Source: Prevotellaceae bacterium UBA6858 (GTDB taxonomy: Bacteria > Bacteroidota > Bacteroidia > Bacteroidales > Bacteroidaceae). Taken from it: DNA of 31,839 bases. Made by a program: the position numbers and the translations under genes. The notes under the pieces are model-generated. The model did no database searches. It saw nothing but the letters and a program-made list of their open reading frames with translations, and was not told where the DNA came from. The DNA lies in NCBI GenBank assembly GCA_002451695.1, contig DKDC01000038.1, positions 1 through 31,839 on the forward strand, in the 5' to 3' direction. Position 1 is the stretch's first letter; each line of letters begins with the position of its first letter. Shown here in pieces: positions 1-7,976 of the stretch.

Positions 1-27
1 CGAGTTGAATGGGCGCATATTTACCAT
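1..27 (-). CDS. possible 5' end of an unidentified gene downstream of the cytosine methyltransferase (partial)
   Basis: An ATG on the minus strand at 27-25 opens a frame (M V N M R P F N S) that stays open to the window edge. It begins 6 nt after the stop of the cytosine methyltransferase, a spacing typical of genes in one operon. Only nine codons are visible, so the product cannot be named. A gene in this position next to a C5 methyltransferase is often the partner endonuclease, but nothing here shows that. Confidence 0.25.
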
Positions 28-33
28 ATCCTG

Positions 34-1911
34 CTATTTTATATGGTTCAAAATGGTGTTTGCGATGGCTCTGGCCATAAGTGGCGGAACGGCATTCCCA
101 ACAAGTGTGTATTGCGGAATTTCTTTTTGGCGGTTATTGCCACCGGTTTGACGTTTTCCCTGAAACACAAAAGAGTCATCAAAACTCTGCAAGCGGGCCA
201 TTTCACGTACAGTCATTGGGCGGTAAGCCGAATAGTGAATGAAATCATCTGGCATTGTGCATACCGTTGGGCTTTGTCCAAGTGGGTTAAGTACGGTATA
301 GTTTCTCTTATGGGAATCCAGTCCTTTTTCTTTCAGTTCTTTTTTCGCCTCTGCATAATCTTTATGCTTTGCGATAATCCGTAGCCGTTCACGCACTTTT
401 TCATTCTGGCAGCTCGTCTGGTGATTGAAAAGTTCCATGTACTGATGCTTTTTCTTGGTATTCAAATCTTTGATAGACGATACGTAGAATGGGGCTTCGT
501 CAAAAGTAAAACGATGTCCGAGCCTTCCCATCTTCGACCATTCGGAAAACAAGTGTCCTTTCTTTTCTGGCTCCCCCTGCACTCCTCTAAGGCGCTTGAC
601 CGGCTCGTATTCTTGTATAATAGCCGGAGCCTTGTATTCAGAAACCACATCGCCATTGTCAATCATATTTAAGTCCCAAAGAGCTTCATAAACTTTTACC
701 TTATCTTTTTCTTTTACGGTACACGGAATCTCGTTTATAAGCTCCTGGTCATTACGGCAGCCAATGAATACGACTCTTTCCCTGTTTTGTGGCACTCCGT
801 AGTTGGAAGACAGCAAGACAACAGGTTCGCTTATGTTATAAAGACGGATTACCTTCATCATCCTTTCAAGGAAATCCAATGTCTTTTTGCTGTTTGCAAA
901 TTGTTCGCGAACGAAATCAATGCATTCGTCAAAAGTGAAGGTCAGTATTTCGAGTGACTTCTTCAATGTTTTTGCACCATCTTCGCAGTCGCCATATACA
1001 TCCGTTATAGTGTCAACTGCTGTCAACAAACTTTCAAGAATACTTTCATCTGATATGGTTTCAACTATGGCGTTGTAATTGCCAACAAATGTGTCATTGT
1101 CAATATGACTTGCAGTTTTCAGTTGTATTACTTGCTTGCGTATATCATCTCTATGCTTTTTGTTTTTCAAAAGCAGTAATCCATGGCGGATCGTATTTAC
1201 GGATGTATCGCTCTTGCTTACGCTATAAGGCAAGTGTATTGTGATATTCCTTAGTTGCTGCTCCAAATTGGAGAAGTAGGTTTCGTACAGCTTGTCAATG
1301 TCTGCATCAGAATGTTCCATGCAAATTTTGATATACAGGCACGAATAAAGGGAGGCATCCAAAATAGACTTCAGATTTTCGTCCAAAAACGCCAACAACC
1401 CATCTAGTTTCATGTCATCCACAATGGAGCGGATCTCTCTTAATATGCGTTCCTTTATGCGGCCTCCGTCTTTGGTAAGGATGCCTTTAACGTTCTCCAT
1501 GATGAAGTATTTGGGGCGCAACGCCTTTATCACTTTAAGATAATGATAGAACAAGTCATCGCGTTTGTCAAGTTTCCTCCTTCTTCCTGCAAGACTGAAC
1601 GATTGGCAGCTTGGCCCACCTGTGACCACATCAATCTCTTGCCCATTAAGTCTCTGTATAAGATTGGGCAAAAAAGAATCCTCCATAATGTCCTGACGCA
1701 AAAAGTCAGCGTCCAATCCTAACATCTTGTTGTACCTTACGCGATGAGTCAGTTCGCAGTTCTCATTTATGTCGCTTGCGAGACGGAAATCAAAATATTT
1801 GTCATCGGTGTATGCTTGCAGAAACCCTTCGCTGAAACCGCCGGCTCCTGCAAAGAGGTCTAAATATTTAATTCCCTTTCTGGTGGCTGTGAATTCTTTT
1901 CTTTCTGCCAT
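34..1911 (-). CDS. DNA (cytosine-5-)-methyltransferase, probably from a restriction-modification system
   Basis: This 625-residue protein should transfer a methyl group from S-adenosylmethionine to C5 of cytosine in a specific DNA sequence. Motif I (DLFAGAGGFS) is at residues 18-27. The catalytic loop is GGPSCQS with nucleophile Cys102; the usual PPC is PSC here. The ENV motif is at 139-141, NYGVPQNRERVVFIG at about 370-384, and motif X (LVGNAVPPLMARAIA) is near the C-terminus. Between ENV and NYGVPQ lie about 230 residues, far more than the few dozen usual in the family, and the extra part is rich in charged helix-like sequence. The target-recognition region should lie at about 430-560. The start ATG at 1911 gives a short N-terminus before motif I, as expected. 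Base composition looks more AT-rich than the nuo genes, consistent with horizontal transfer. Orphan versus restriction-linked status cannot be settled because the downstream gene is cut off. Confidence 0.95.
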   Translation of the reverse strand: MAERKEFTATRKGIKYLDLFAGAGGFSEGFLQAYTDDKYFDFRLASDINENCELTHRVRYNKMLGLDADFLRQDIMEDSFLPNLIQRLNGQEIDVVTGGPSCQSFSLAGRRRKLDKRDDLFYHYLKVIKALRPKYFIMENVKGILTKDGGRIKERILREIRSIVDDMKLDGLLAFLDENLKSILDASLYSCLYIKICMEHSDADIDKLYETYFSNLEQQLRNITIHLPYSVSKSDTSVNTIRHGLLLLKNKKHRDDIRKQVIQLKTASHIDNDTFVGNYNAIVETISDESILESLLTAVDTITDVYGDCEDGAKTLKKSLEILTFTFDECIDFVREQFANSKKTLDFLERMMKVIRLYNISEPVVLLSSNYGVPQNRERVVFIGCRNDQELINEIPCTVKEKDKVKVYEALWDLNMIDNGDVVSEYKAPAIIQEYEPVKRLRGVQGEPEKKGHLFSEWSKMGRLGHRFTFDEAPFYVSSIKDLNTKKKHQYMELFNHQTSCQNEKVRERLRIIAKHKDYAEAKKELKEKGLDSHKRNYTVLNPLGQSPTVCTMPDDFIHYSAYRPMTVREMARLQSFDDSFVFQGKRQTGGNNRQKEIPQYTLVGNAVPPLMARAIANTILNHIK

Positions 1912-1926
1912 ATTCGTTCATTTCTG

Positions 1927-1934
1927 CAAAATTA
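1927..1934 (-). promoter_or_regulatory. putative -7 element for the cytosine methyltransferase gene
   Basis: Read on the minus strand this is TAATTTTG, matching the Bacteroidetes -7 consensus TAnnTTTG, about 16 nt before the ATG at 1911. I see no good TTTG at the expected -33 distance, so the assignment is tentative. Confidence 0.4.
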
Positions 1935-2035
1935 CCACATGATTTTTGATTCTAACCCGGCTTTGCAAAAATAAAATATGATTAGAAAGTATATTCCCTT
2001 TTTATCGCCGGTATTTCCAAACACTCCGAAAACTG

Positions 2036-2147
2036 AATCTGACATGGGAAAAACTACATAGGGCATAGAAAAAATTATGTCTGATATAATTTAAACTACA
2101 TCAGGCCTTTTGTCGCCAATGGCAAACGCCTGAAAAACAAAACGTTA
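2036..2147 (+). repeat. dispersed intergenic repeat, copy A (terminator-like hairpin)
   Basis: This is the first of five copies of one intergenic element (others near 5011, 19786, 27530 and 31776). The shared order is an AAAAACTACATAGGGCATAG-like stretch, a second GAAAAATTATG stretch, an inverted repeat of about 12 bp built on TCTGATRTAATT, a T-rich tract, and a CTGAAAAACAAA-like tail. Copy A is the most diverged: the right arm reads TCAGG and the T-tract is short. It lies in the 500-nt gap between the leftward methyltransferase and the rightward lipoprotein gene. Apart from this copy and the two promoters I see nothing else in that gap. Confidence 0.8.
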
Positions 2148-2293
2148 CGAGGGATTTTGTTTGCGCGGTTATTCTTTTGGCTTTCAGTGTTTTACGCGCT
2201 TTTTGATGGGTTTTGCAATTTCGTTATGGGCTTGGATGCGAAATAAATGTGCGGACAATGGGCTTTTCTTGTGTGTCTTTAATTAAAAAATTG

Positions 2294-2301
2294 TATATTT
2301 G
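2294..2301 (+). promoter_or_regulatory. putative -7 element for the lipoprotein/outer-membrane gene pair
   Basis: TATATTTG matches TAnnTTTG exactly. A TTG-containing -33 candidate lies near 2269 but with long spacing. The start codon at 2413 would then have a leader of roughly 100 nt, in which no start-competing ORF or recognisable riboswitch was seen. Confidence 0.5.
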
Positions 2302-2412
2302 CAAGGTGTTGCCCATGTAAGTCTGTAATGTGGGTTGGCGATGCGAATATGAGTGTGTAAACAATAACTAACTTTAATTATAAACGGGCTACTGCCTTTA
2401 ACGACAGATTTT

Positions 2413-3894
2413 ATGAAAAAGATTCTTGTAAACCTTACCATCTGCGCGGCGCTTGCGGCGGTTGTTTCGTGCGAGTATGACTCTCCCGAAATCAGATTCC
2501 AGCAGACCACCACCATCACAAACGACTACAGTGAGCTTGTTGCCGCCCTCCGGGATCAGACTCAGACAATTTCCCAAAAACTGGAACTTGTTGAGGATGC
2601 CATGAAGAACCAGACTCTGACCCTTTCCGAGAAAATGTCTCTTCTGGAGGTGGCCCTCGAAAACCAGACCATGACTCTTTCCGAAAAGTTGGGGCTGATG
2701 ACAAGCGCCTATGACAACGGAGTTCTCAAGTATGAGGAAATGACCGGCAAACTTATAGATGAAATAAAGGTGTCCGGCACCACAACTGCGGAGAAGCTCG
2801 ATGCCGTGAAAAGTGCCGTTGAGGCGCAGTCAGCAGCCCTCAGTGCCAAAATGGACCTGATAGAGAAATCCATTGCCCTTGTTGCCGAAAAGGCGGAGAA
2901 GGGCTTCGACAAGAACGCTGCGGCCACAGAACTGGTGAAGGCTGCGGTTGAGTCTCTTAAGGGTTCGCTGGAGGAGAAACTCGCGGCGATAAACAGCGTG
3001 ATTGTCTCGCAGACGGCGGCGCTTTCCGAGAAACTTGCCTTGATAAAGGGGGCGGTTGATGCCGGGCTTGTGGGCGATGACAGCACGCTTGCCCTCGTGA
3101 AGTCGGCGATTGACGCTTTGAACTCCACGGCAGGGACTGCCAACGAAAAACTTGACGCCATAAGCGCGGCTATAAGTTCTTCGTCTTCCGGTCTGGCTTT
3201 GAAGCTCGAGGCAATCAAGCAGGCAATTGAACAGGGCGTGGTGGACATCAACGCCAAGCAGGACTTGATTTTGAAAGCCCTCAACAGCATCTCGTCCTAC
3301 TCGTTCACAAAAGACGAACTGCTGGAAGTGGGGGACGATTATCTGTTGGTGGATGAGGCTTTCTGGAATGCCAATCATGAGAACTACGAGATGGTGAGGG
3401 TGCTGAAGGACTTGGTTCCCCTCTCTTTGCGGGCTAAGTACAAATTCTGGTTTAGCCAGCCTTCGGGTAGGTATCCTCTCTCAGGCAGTGAGCCGACAAG
3501 TTTCTACGGCCCTCTTTATGAGGAAGGGGGAATACTGCGTGCCATACAGAATTCGAGTGAGATAATTCTTGCGGCGGACTTCCAGACCGGGAGCAACAAT
3601 CCCAGAACAGTCAGCAAGGAAGGGCATTCCTGCTATTACCTGAAAAAAGTGCACAGAAGCTGTTACTATGTTTTCAATGTGGCAATAGGCAGCCGGGCTG
3701 CCGGCAAGAAACTCAAAGTGAAATCCATGGGCGAGAAAGACAAATTCACGCAAGGAGAGGGGTATATTGAGTATGAATGTTGGTCTGAGGCGGTGAAAGC
3801 CACAAATGGGGTTTGGGGCTTCCCCGATTTGGAGTATCTTAAGACTGACGTCAAGGATCATTCCCGGGAGTTTATGTTAGTCGAAGACAACTAA
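2413..3894 (+). CDS. coiled-coil repeat lipoprotein of unknown function
   Basis: The 493-residue product begins with a lipoprotein signal peptide (MKKILVNLTICAALAAVVSC), with the predicted lipidated cysteine at residue 20. It is therefore expected to be anchored in the cell envelope, perhaps at the surface. Residues about 45-290 are a long low-complexity helical region made of imperfect repeats. The first three clear units, each about 18 residues, carry a QTxTLSEKLxLxExA pattern; later units degenerate to AALSEKLALIKGAV-like sequence. An 18-residue period is five alpha-helical turns, so a long regular helix or coiled coil is likely. The last 200 residues (from about SYSFTKDELLEVGDDYL) are aromatic and globular-looking and I do not recognise the fold. 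The outer-membrane-like gene starts 14 nt downstream, so the two are probably co-transcribed and may act together. No enzymatic motif was seen. Confidence 0.85.
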   Translation: MKKILVNLTICAALAAVVSCEYDSPEIRFQQTTTITNDYSELVAALRDQTQTISQKLELVEDAMKNQTLTLSEKMSLLEVALENQTMTLSEKLGLMTSAYDNGVLKYEEMTGKLIDEIKVSGTTTAEKLDAVKSAVEAQSAALSAKMDLIEKSIALVAEKAEKGFDKNAAATELVKAAVESLKGSLEEKLAAINSVIVSQTAALSEKLALIKGAVDAGLVGDDSTLALVKSAIDALNSTAGTANEKLDAISAAISSSSSGLALKLEAIKQAIEQGVVDINAKQDLILKALNSISSYSFTKDELLEVGDDYLLVDEAFWNANHENYEMVRVLKDLVPLSLRAKYKFWFSQPSGRYPLSGSEPTSFYGPLYEEGGILRAIQNSSEIILAADFQTGSNNPRTVSKEGHSCYYLKKVHRSCYYVFNVAIGSRAAGKKLKVKSMGEKDKFTQGEGYIEYECWSEAVKATNGVWGFPDLEYLKTDVKDHSREFMLVEDN

Positions 3895-3908
3895 GCCGTT
3901 TGTTCGTC

Positions 3909-4670
3909 ATGAAAAGGTTTTTGACTGTAATATCATTTGCGCTATGTTCCGCGCTGTTCACCGGCGTTGCGGCGCAGGAGCGGGAATGCAAACCGCACTG
4001 TCCCCCTGCATGGAGCTTCTATGTGGAGGAGGGCGCGACTATGGTGCATGGAGTTGGAATGTCGGGCAAGGACGCTGCGCCGGGCATGAACATCTTCGCC
4101 GGGATAGGTGCGGGGGCTTCGTTCAGCATCCGCCCTTGGCTTCGTCTGGGAGTGAACTATGACTTCTCTAAATACGCCCGCGAGCAGCGGTTCTCCGAGT
4201 TCCAGCCTTTGGAGATGCCAAGCGGCGATGGGGAACTGTCCGAACAGTATGGCGGTCTGGCGTATTCAAAGATGTGGATGCGCTACCATGCCGTTGATTT
4301 CACAGTGGAATACAACGTGCTGAAACTTTGGGATAACTGTCCCTGCAAGCGTTTCGGCCTTTATGCGGGAACCGGCTTCGGCTGGCTTTTCGCCAAGGGC
4401 AACACCTACGACATTCTGGTGGGGCACGAGCGTTGGAGCGGGGAATACAAGGAAACTATAAACACTTGGATGAACGCCGTGAACACGCGCCATAAGTTCA
4501 ATTCCGCTTATGTCCCGGTGCAGTTGTCGGCAGAGTACGGCATCAGTCCTGTAGTGGCGGTGGGCGTTAGGGGAAGCTACAAAATTCTTCTTGGCAACCA
4601 CGGCGACTATGCCCCCAAGGGCATCGGCACGCTTTCGGCAGTGTTGAAGATAAACATTTCCGCTCCGTAA
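3909..4670 (+). CDS. outer-membrane beta-barrel-like protein
   Basis: The product (253 residues from the ATG at 3909) has a classical signal peptide with likely cleavage after VAA at about residue 22, just before QEREC. The mature part has the alternation typical of small outer-membrane barrels (for example GAGASFSIRPWLRLGVNYDFS, FGLYAGTGFGWLF, PVQLSAEYGISPVVAVGVRGSYKILLG) and ends in a short amphipathic strand. The frame also allows a TTG at 3900, but the ATG puts a standard MKR signal-peptide start in place and leaves 14 nt after the lipoprotein gene. The pairing suggests an envelope complex in which a coiled-coil lipoprotein is linked to a barrel. A perfect terminator follows at 4754. The exact family is not recognised; an outer-membrane-protein beta-barrel domain is the best description. 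Confidence 0.8.
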   Translation: MKRFLTVISFALCSALFTGVAAQERECKPHCPPAWSFYVEEGATMVHGVGMSGKDAAPGMNIFAGIGAGASFSIRPWLRLGVNYDFSKYAREQRFSEFQPLEMPSGDGELSEQYGGLAYSKMWMRYHAVDFTVEYNVLKLWDNCPCKRFGLYAGTGFGWLFAKGNTYDILVGHERWSGEYKETINTWMNAVNTRHKFNSAYVPVQLSAEYGISPVVAVGVRGSYKILLGNHGDYAPKGIGTLSAVLKINISAP

Positions 4671-4753
4671 GGAGGCTTTTTCGGGCAGGTGGATTGCACC
4701 GGCTTCAAGCGGAAAGCCGCTGTGGGTGCAAACTTCTCTGCGACAATATAAGG

Positions 4754-4792
4754 TTAAGGTATGCCGTCGGTTTTTCGGCATACCTTAATTTA
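4754..4792 (+). terminator. rho-independent-like terminator after the outer-membrane gene
   Basis: A perfect 13-bp stem (TTAAGGTATGCCG paired with CGGCATACCTTAA) encloses a T-rich loop and is followed by TTTATG. It is 84 nt after the stop codon at 4670. The U-tract is short but the stem is strong, and the stem is AT-rich at its base so it could also work for leftward transcripts. Confidence 0.7.
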
Positions 4793-4826
4793 TGCCTGTA
4801 TGGTTTGCAGGGGCTGGCGTTACTGT

Positions 4827-4923
4827 CGGGGCGTATTGCATACGCCCCGAATTGCGCGGTTCCGCAATGTTGTTTCAACGATTTGCAATGCGTTTTAAGC
4901 GGTGGCATACAGGGCGTATGCCA
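4827..4923. repeat. pair of GC-rich palindromes in intergenic DNA
   Basis: CGGGGCGTA and TACGCCCCG form a perfect 9-bp inverted repeat at 4827-4849 with a 5-nt loop. A second one, GGCATAC...GTATGCC, lies at 4905-4923 with GCGCCCCTAC just after. Both share the GGGCGTATGC/GCATACGCCC theme, suggesting two related units of a REP-like element. No gene is visible between 4671 and 5440. Confidence 0.55.
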
Positions 4924-5010
4924 TGCGCCCCTACAATATATGCAATATCAATCGTTAACTAATCCGCATCGTTCGGCATATGGCGCAAAACCAATACCGC
5001 GAAAACTATA

Positions 5011-5123
5011 TTTGATGCAGGAAAAACTACATAGGGCATAGGAAAAATTATGTCTGATGTAATTCAAATTATGTCAGACCTTTTTTCACCGTTTGCAAGC
5101 CTCTGAAAAACAAACACTTATAA
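5011..5123 (+). repeat. dispersed intergenic repeat, copy B (terminator-like hairpin)
   Basis: This is one of the best-preserved copies. The hairpin runs GTCTGATGTAATT / AATTATGTCAGAC and pairs over 13 positions if two G-U pairs are allowed. CC and a run of six T follow, then the tail CTCTGAAAAACAAACACTTATAA. In this orientation it would terminate rightward transcripts before the nuo promoter. Confidence 0.85.
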
Positions 5124-5186
5124 AGCCAAACAAAATGTGGATAACTTTTTGGAAATAAGCGGCTTGTGAAAAACGGCGGCATTTGT

Positions 5187-5279
5187 GCAAGAAATCTTGC
5201 GACATGGGCGAAAACGTTTTTGCCTTGTGGGGCTGCGCCTGGCGGCGCACGGTCTTTTCCAAACGAAAATGGCAAAAAC
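5187..5279. other. structured non-coding DNA upstream of the nuo promoter
   Basis: Three nested or adjacent inverted repeats are visible: GCAAGA/TCTTGC at 5187-5200, GTTTTTGCC (5216-5224) pairing with GGCAAAAAC (5271-5279), and inside the latter TGCGCC/GGCGCA at 5234-5249. Short ORFs here look like chance. The element could be a leader or small-RNA structure, or simply decayed sequence; a single exact DnaA-box match (TGTGGATAA) lies just upstream at about 5135. Confidence 0.35.
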
Positions 5280-5377
5280 AATGCGCGGAACACGCTGTTT
5301 ACTGCAAAAGGGAACGTTTGCCATGCCTAATGTGCAAAAACACGGGCGGCGATGTAGCTTTTTTTAATGATTATTAT

Positions 5378-5385
5378 TACCTTTG
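5378..5385 (+). promoter_or_regulatory. putative -7 element of the nuo operon
   Basis: TACCTTTG fits TAnnTTTG and is followed by an AT-rich leader of about 50 nt to the nuoA start at 5441. The -33 position is a T-tract (about 5359-5365) rather than a clean TTTG. The region before nuoA has no Shine-Dalgarno sequence, as is usual in this phylum. Confidence 0.6.
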
Positions 5386-5440
5386 CAGCCACTAAAAGCT
5401 GGTTTTTACAATAATAAATAATTAATTAATATACTGTACA

Positions 5441-5791
5441 ATGAACTTCACCATGCTTGTAACGGCCGCCCTTACGGGTCTGTTGTTCGTGCCCTTGGTG
5501 GTAACGATAGCTGTGCTTATCGCCCCGAGGTCGTACAACGCCCAGAAGGAGGAGCCTTACGAATGCGGTATTCCCACACGCGGAAGGACCTGGATGCAGT
5601 TCCGCATTGGCTACTACCTTTACGCCATCCTTTTCCTTATGTTTGACGTGGAGACCATGTTCCTGTTTCCGTGGGCGGTAGTGCTCCGCACACTCGGAGG
5701 AGTGGGGATTGCCAGCGTATTGTTTTTCTTGTTCATCTTGGTATTAGGCTTGGCTTACGCCTGGCGGAAAGGAGCGTTGGAATGGAAATAA
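5441..5791 (+). CDS. nuoA: NADH-quinone oxidoreductase (complex I) subunit A
   Basis: This 116-residue integral membrane subunit helps form the quinone-binding junction of complex I. Three hydrophobic segments are visible, with the conserved loop PYECGIPTRGRTWMQFRIGYYLYAILFLMFDVE between the first and second; its Tyr-Glu-Cys-Gly core and the FDVE motif are diagnostic of NuoA. It opens the operon, about 50 nt after a Bacteroidetes-type -7 element. Its last ten bases overlap the start of nuoB (ATG at 5782), indicating translational coupling. The length is normal for the family. Confidence 0.97.
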   Translation: MNFTMLVTAALTGLLFVPLVVTIAVLIAPRSYNAQKEEPYECGIPTRGRTWMQFRIGYYLYAILFLMFDVETMFLFPWAVVLRTLGGVGIASVLFFLFILVLGLAYAWRKGALEWK

Positions 5792-6378
5792 AGAAACGTG
5801 CCAAAATCAAGTCCGTGCCTTACAAGGATTTCAAGGACAACGAGACTTACGAGAAATTAGTTGCAGAGCTTAACGCCGGAGGCGTGAATGTTCTGGTGAA
5901 ACCGCTTGACGACCTCATAGACTGGGGGCGCAGCAACTCCCTGTGGCCGCTGACTTTCGCCACAAGCTGCTGCGGCATCGAGTTTATGGCGGTGTGCGCC
6001 GCACGCTACGACATTGCCCGCTTCGGCTTTGAGGTAACGCGCAACAGTCCCCGTCAGGCCGACGTGATACTTGTGTGCGGCACCATAACCACCAAGATGG
6101 CCCCGGTGCTGAAGCGTCTTTACGACGAAATGGCCGACCCGAAATATGTGGTTGCCATAGGCGGCTGCTCCATTTCGGGAGGCCCGTTCACAAGGAGCTA
6201 TCATGTGGTGCAGGGAGTGGACCAGGTGATTCCCGTTGACGTTTACGTGCCGGGATGCCCGCCGCGCCCCGAAAGTTTCCTCTACGGAATGATGCAGCTT
6301 CAGCGCATCGTGAAAGTTGAGAACTTCTTCGGAACAACCAACCGCAAACAAAAAAGACCAAAGGAGGACAAGGCATGA
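5782..6378 (+). CDS. nuoB: NADH-quinone oxidoreductase subunit B (N2 iron-sulfur subunit)
   Basis: NuoB carries the terminal [4Fe-4S] cluster N2, which passes electrons to quinone. The 198-residue product keeps all four expected ligands: the adjacent Cys63-Cys64 in TSCCGIEFMA, Cys129 in GGCSISGGPF and Cys159 in VPGCPPRPE. The open frame extends further upstream, but the start at 5782 gives normal family length and a short overlap with nuoA, whereas the extension would be an out-of-frame reading of nuoA. Its stop overlaps the nuoCD start by four bases (ATGA). The C-terminal tail is lysine-rich. Confidence 0.97.
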   Translation: MEIKKRAKIKSVPYKDFKDNETYEKLVAELNAGGVNVLVKPLDDLIDWGRSNSLWPLTFATSCCGIEFMAVCAARYDIARFGFEVTRNSPRQADVILVCGTITTKMAPVLKRLYDEMADPKYVVAIGGCSISGGPFTRSYHVVQGVDQVIPVDVYVPGCPPRPESFLYGMMQLQRIVKVENFFGTTNRKQKRPKEDKA

Positions 6379-7952
6379 AACTTGACATAAGAACTGTAGA
6401 GCCTTCGCAACTGAAGGCGGAACTGCTGCGCTTGCGCGATGCGGAGAAAATGGACTTCCTCGAGAACCTCGTCGGCATGGACTGGGGCGAAGAGGGCGGT
6501 CTCGGCGTGGTTTACATGCTTTACTCCACCGCCACCGGCAAGCGCGAGAACCTGCGCTGCTCCACCGGCGACCGCGTGAACCCCGTGCTTCCCACGGCGA
6601 GCGACCTTTGGGACATAGCCAACATTTACGAGCGCGAGGTTTACGACTTCTACGGAATAATATTCGCCGGACACCCTGATATGCGCCGCATCTACCTGCG
6701 CGAGGACTGGGTGGGCTATCCCATGCGCAAGGACGACGACCCGATAAAGGAAAACCCGTTCGACGCTAAAAACATGACCAACGAGCAGCTTGCCGACACC
6801 ACCAAGGAGTATGAGCTGCAGCCCGACGGAACGCTGAAAGCCAAGGATAACGTGATTTTCGACGAGGACGACTATGTTGTCAACATTGGTCCGCAGCATC
6901 CTTCCACCCACGGAGTGCTCCACTTCCGTGTGGCTTTGAACGGCGAGCTTATAAAGAGAATTGACCCGGTGCTCGGATACATTCACCGTGGGGTGGAGAA
7001 GCTGAACGAGTCGATGACTTATCCGCAGACTCTCGCCCTCACCGACCGTCTTGACTACATATCGGCCCAGCAGAGCCGCCATGCGCTTTGCGCCTGCATT
7101 GAGCAGGCAATGGGCGTGGAGGTGAGCGACCGCGTGAAGGTTATCCGCACCATAATGGACGAACTTCAGCGTATCGACTCCCACCTGTTGTTCTTCGGCT
7201 GCCTTTGTCAGGACTTGGGGGCTACGACAGCCTTCCTCTACGCTTTCCGCGACCGCGAGAAGATACTTGACATTTTCGAGGAAACGTGCGGAGGCCGCCT
7301 TATCATAAACTACAACATGATTGGCGGCGTGCAGTATGACCTGCACCCCAACTTCCAGAAGCGCGTCAAGGACTTCATCGTCATAATGCGCAAGAACATT
7401 CAGGAATACTACGACATTTTCGCCGACAATGTGATAGCACACAACCGTCTCGACGGGGTTGGTACGCTCACAAAGGAGCAGGTTATATCCTATGGCTGCA
7501 CTGGTGGCAGCGGACGTGCCGCAGGTTGGAGCAACGATGTGCGCAAGCTCGAACCCTATGGGGCTTACGACCGCGTGGACTTCAACGAGATTGTGCTTGA
7601 GGACGGCGACAGCTACGCACGCCTCATTGTGCGTTTGCGCGAAATCCTCGAAAGCCTGTCGATTATAGAGCAGCTTATAGACAACATCCCCGAGGGGAAC
7701 TTCCGTGAGAAGATGAAACCCATTATCAAGGTGCCTGAGGGCACATATTATAATGCGGTGGAGGCTTCGCGTGGACGCTTCGGCGTGTTCCTCGAGAGCC
7801 ACGGCGACAAGTCGCCCTATCGTCTGCACTATCGCGCAACGGGGCTTCCGCTGGTTGCAATAATGGATGAGGCTTGCCGTGGGGAGAAAATAGCCGACCT
7901 TATATCAATCGGAGGTACGCTCGACTATGTGGTGCCCGACATCGACCGCTAA
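6375..7952 (+). CDS. nuoCD: fused NADH-quinone oxidoreductase subunits C and D
   Basis: The 525-residue protein joins the NuoC (30-kDa) and NuoD (49-kDa) subunits of the peripheral arm. The NuoC signature EREVYDFYGIIFAGHPDMRRIYL is at about residues 86-108. A linker of roughly 40 residues follows, then NuoD starts with the quinone-site motif GPQHPSTHG at 172-180, whose histidines line the quinone headgroup pocket. A later MTYPQTLALTDRLDYIS stretch holds the conserved tyrosine region. The sequence ends with SIGGTLDYVVPDIDR, the normal NuoD terminus. NuoC-NuoD fusions are known in several bacterial groups including enterobacteria. It overlaps nuoB by four bases and nuoH follows after 24 nt. Confidence 0.97.
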   Translation: MKLDIRTVEPSQLKAELLRLRDAEKMDFLENLVGMDWGEEGGLGVVYMLYSTATGKRENLRCSTGDRVNPVLPTASDLWDIANIYEREVYDFYGIIFAGHPDMRRIYLREDWVGYPMRKDDDPIKENPFDAKNMTNEQLADTTKEYELQPDGTLKAKDNVIFDEDDYVVNIGPQHPSTHGVLHFRVALNGELIKRIDPVLGYIHRGVEKLNESMTYPQTLALTDRLDYISAQQSRHALCACIEQAMGVEVSDRVKVIRTIMDELQRIDSHLLFFGCLCQDLGATTAFLYAFRDREKILDIFEETCGGRLIINYNMIGGVQYDLHPNFQKRVKDFIVIMRKNIQEYYDIFADNVIAHNRLDGVGTLTKEQVISYGCTGGSGRAAGWSNDVRKLEPYGAYDRVDFNEIVLEDGDSYARLIVRLREILESLSIIEQLIDNIPEGNFREKMKPIIKVPEGTYYNAVEASRGRFGVFLESHGDKSPYRLHYRATGLPLVAIMDEACRGEKIADLISIGGTLDYVVPDIDR

Positions 7953-7976
7953 CATGTTAAACCATACAAAACGGAT

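Noticed and set aside
5135..5143. Exact DnaA-box match (TGTGGATAA) upstream of nuo, considered as part of a replication origin
   Set aside because: It is a single box with no cluster, no DnaA gene and no AT-rich unwinding region beside it; one such match in 32 kb is not significant.
6300..7829. A 509-codon open frame antisense to nuoCD
   Set aside because: It lies opposite a fully conserved complex I gene and reflects codon bias on the other strand.
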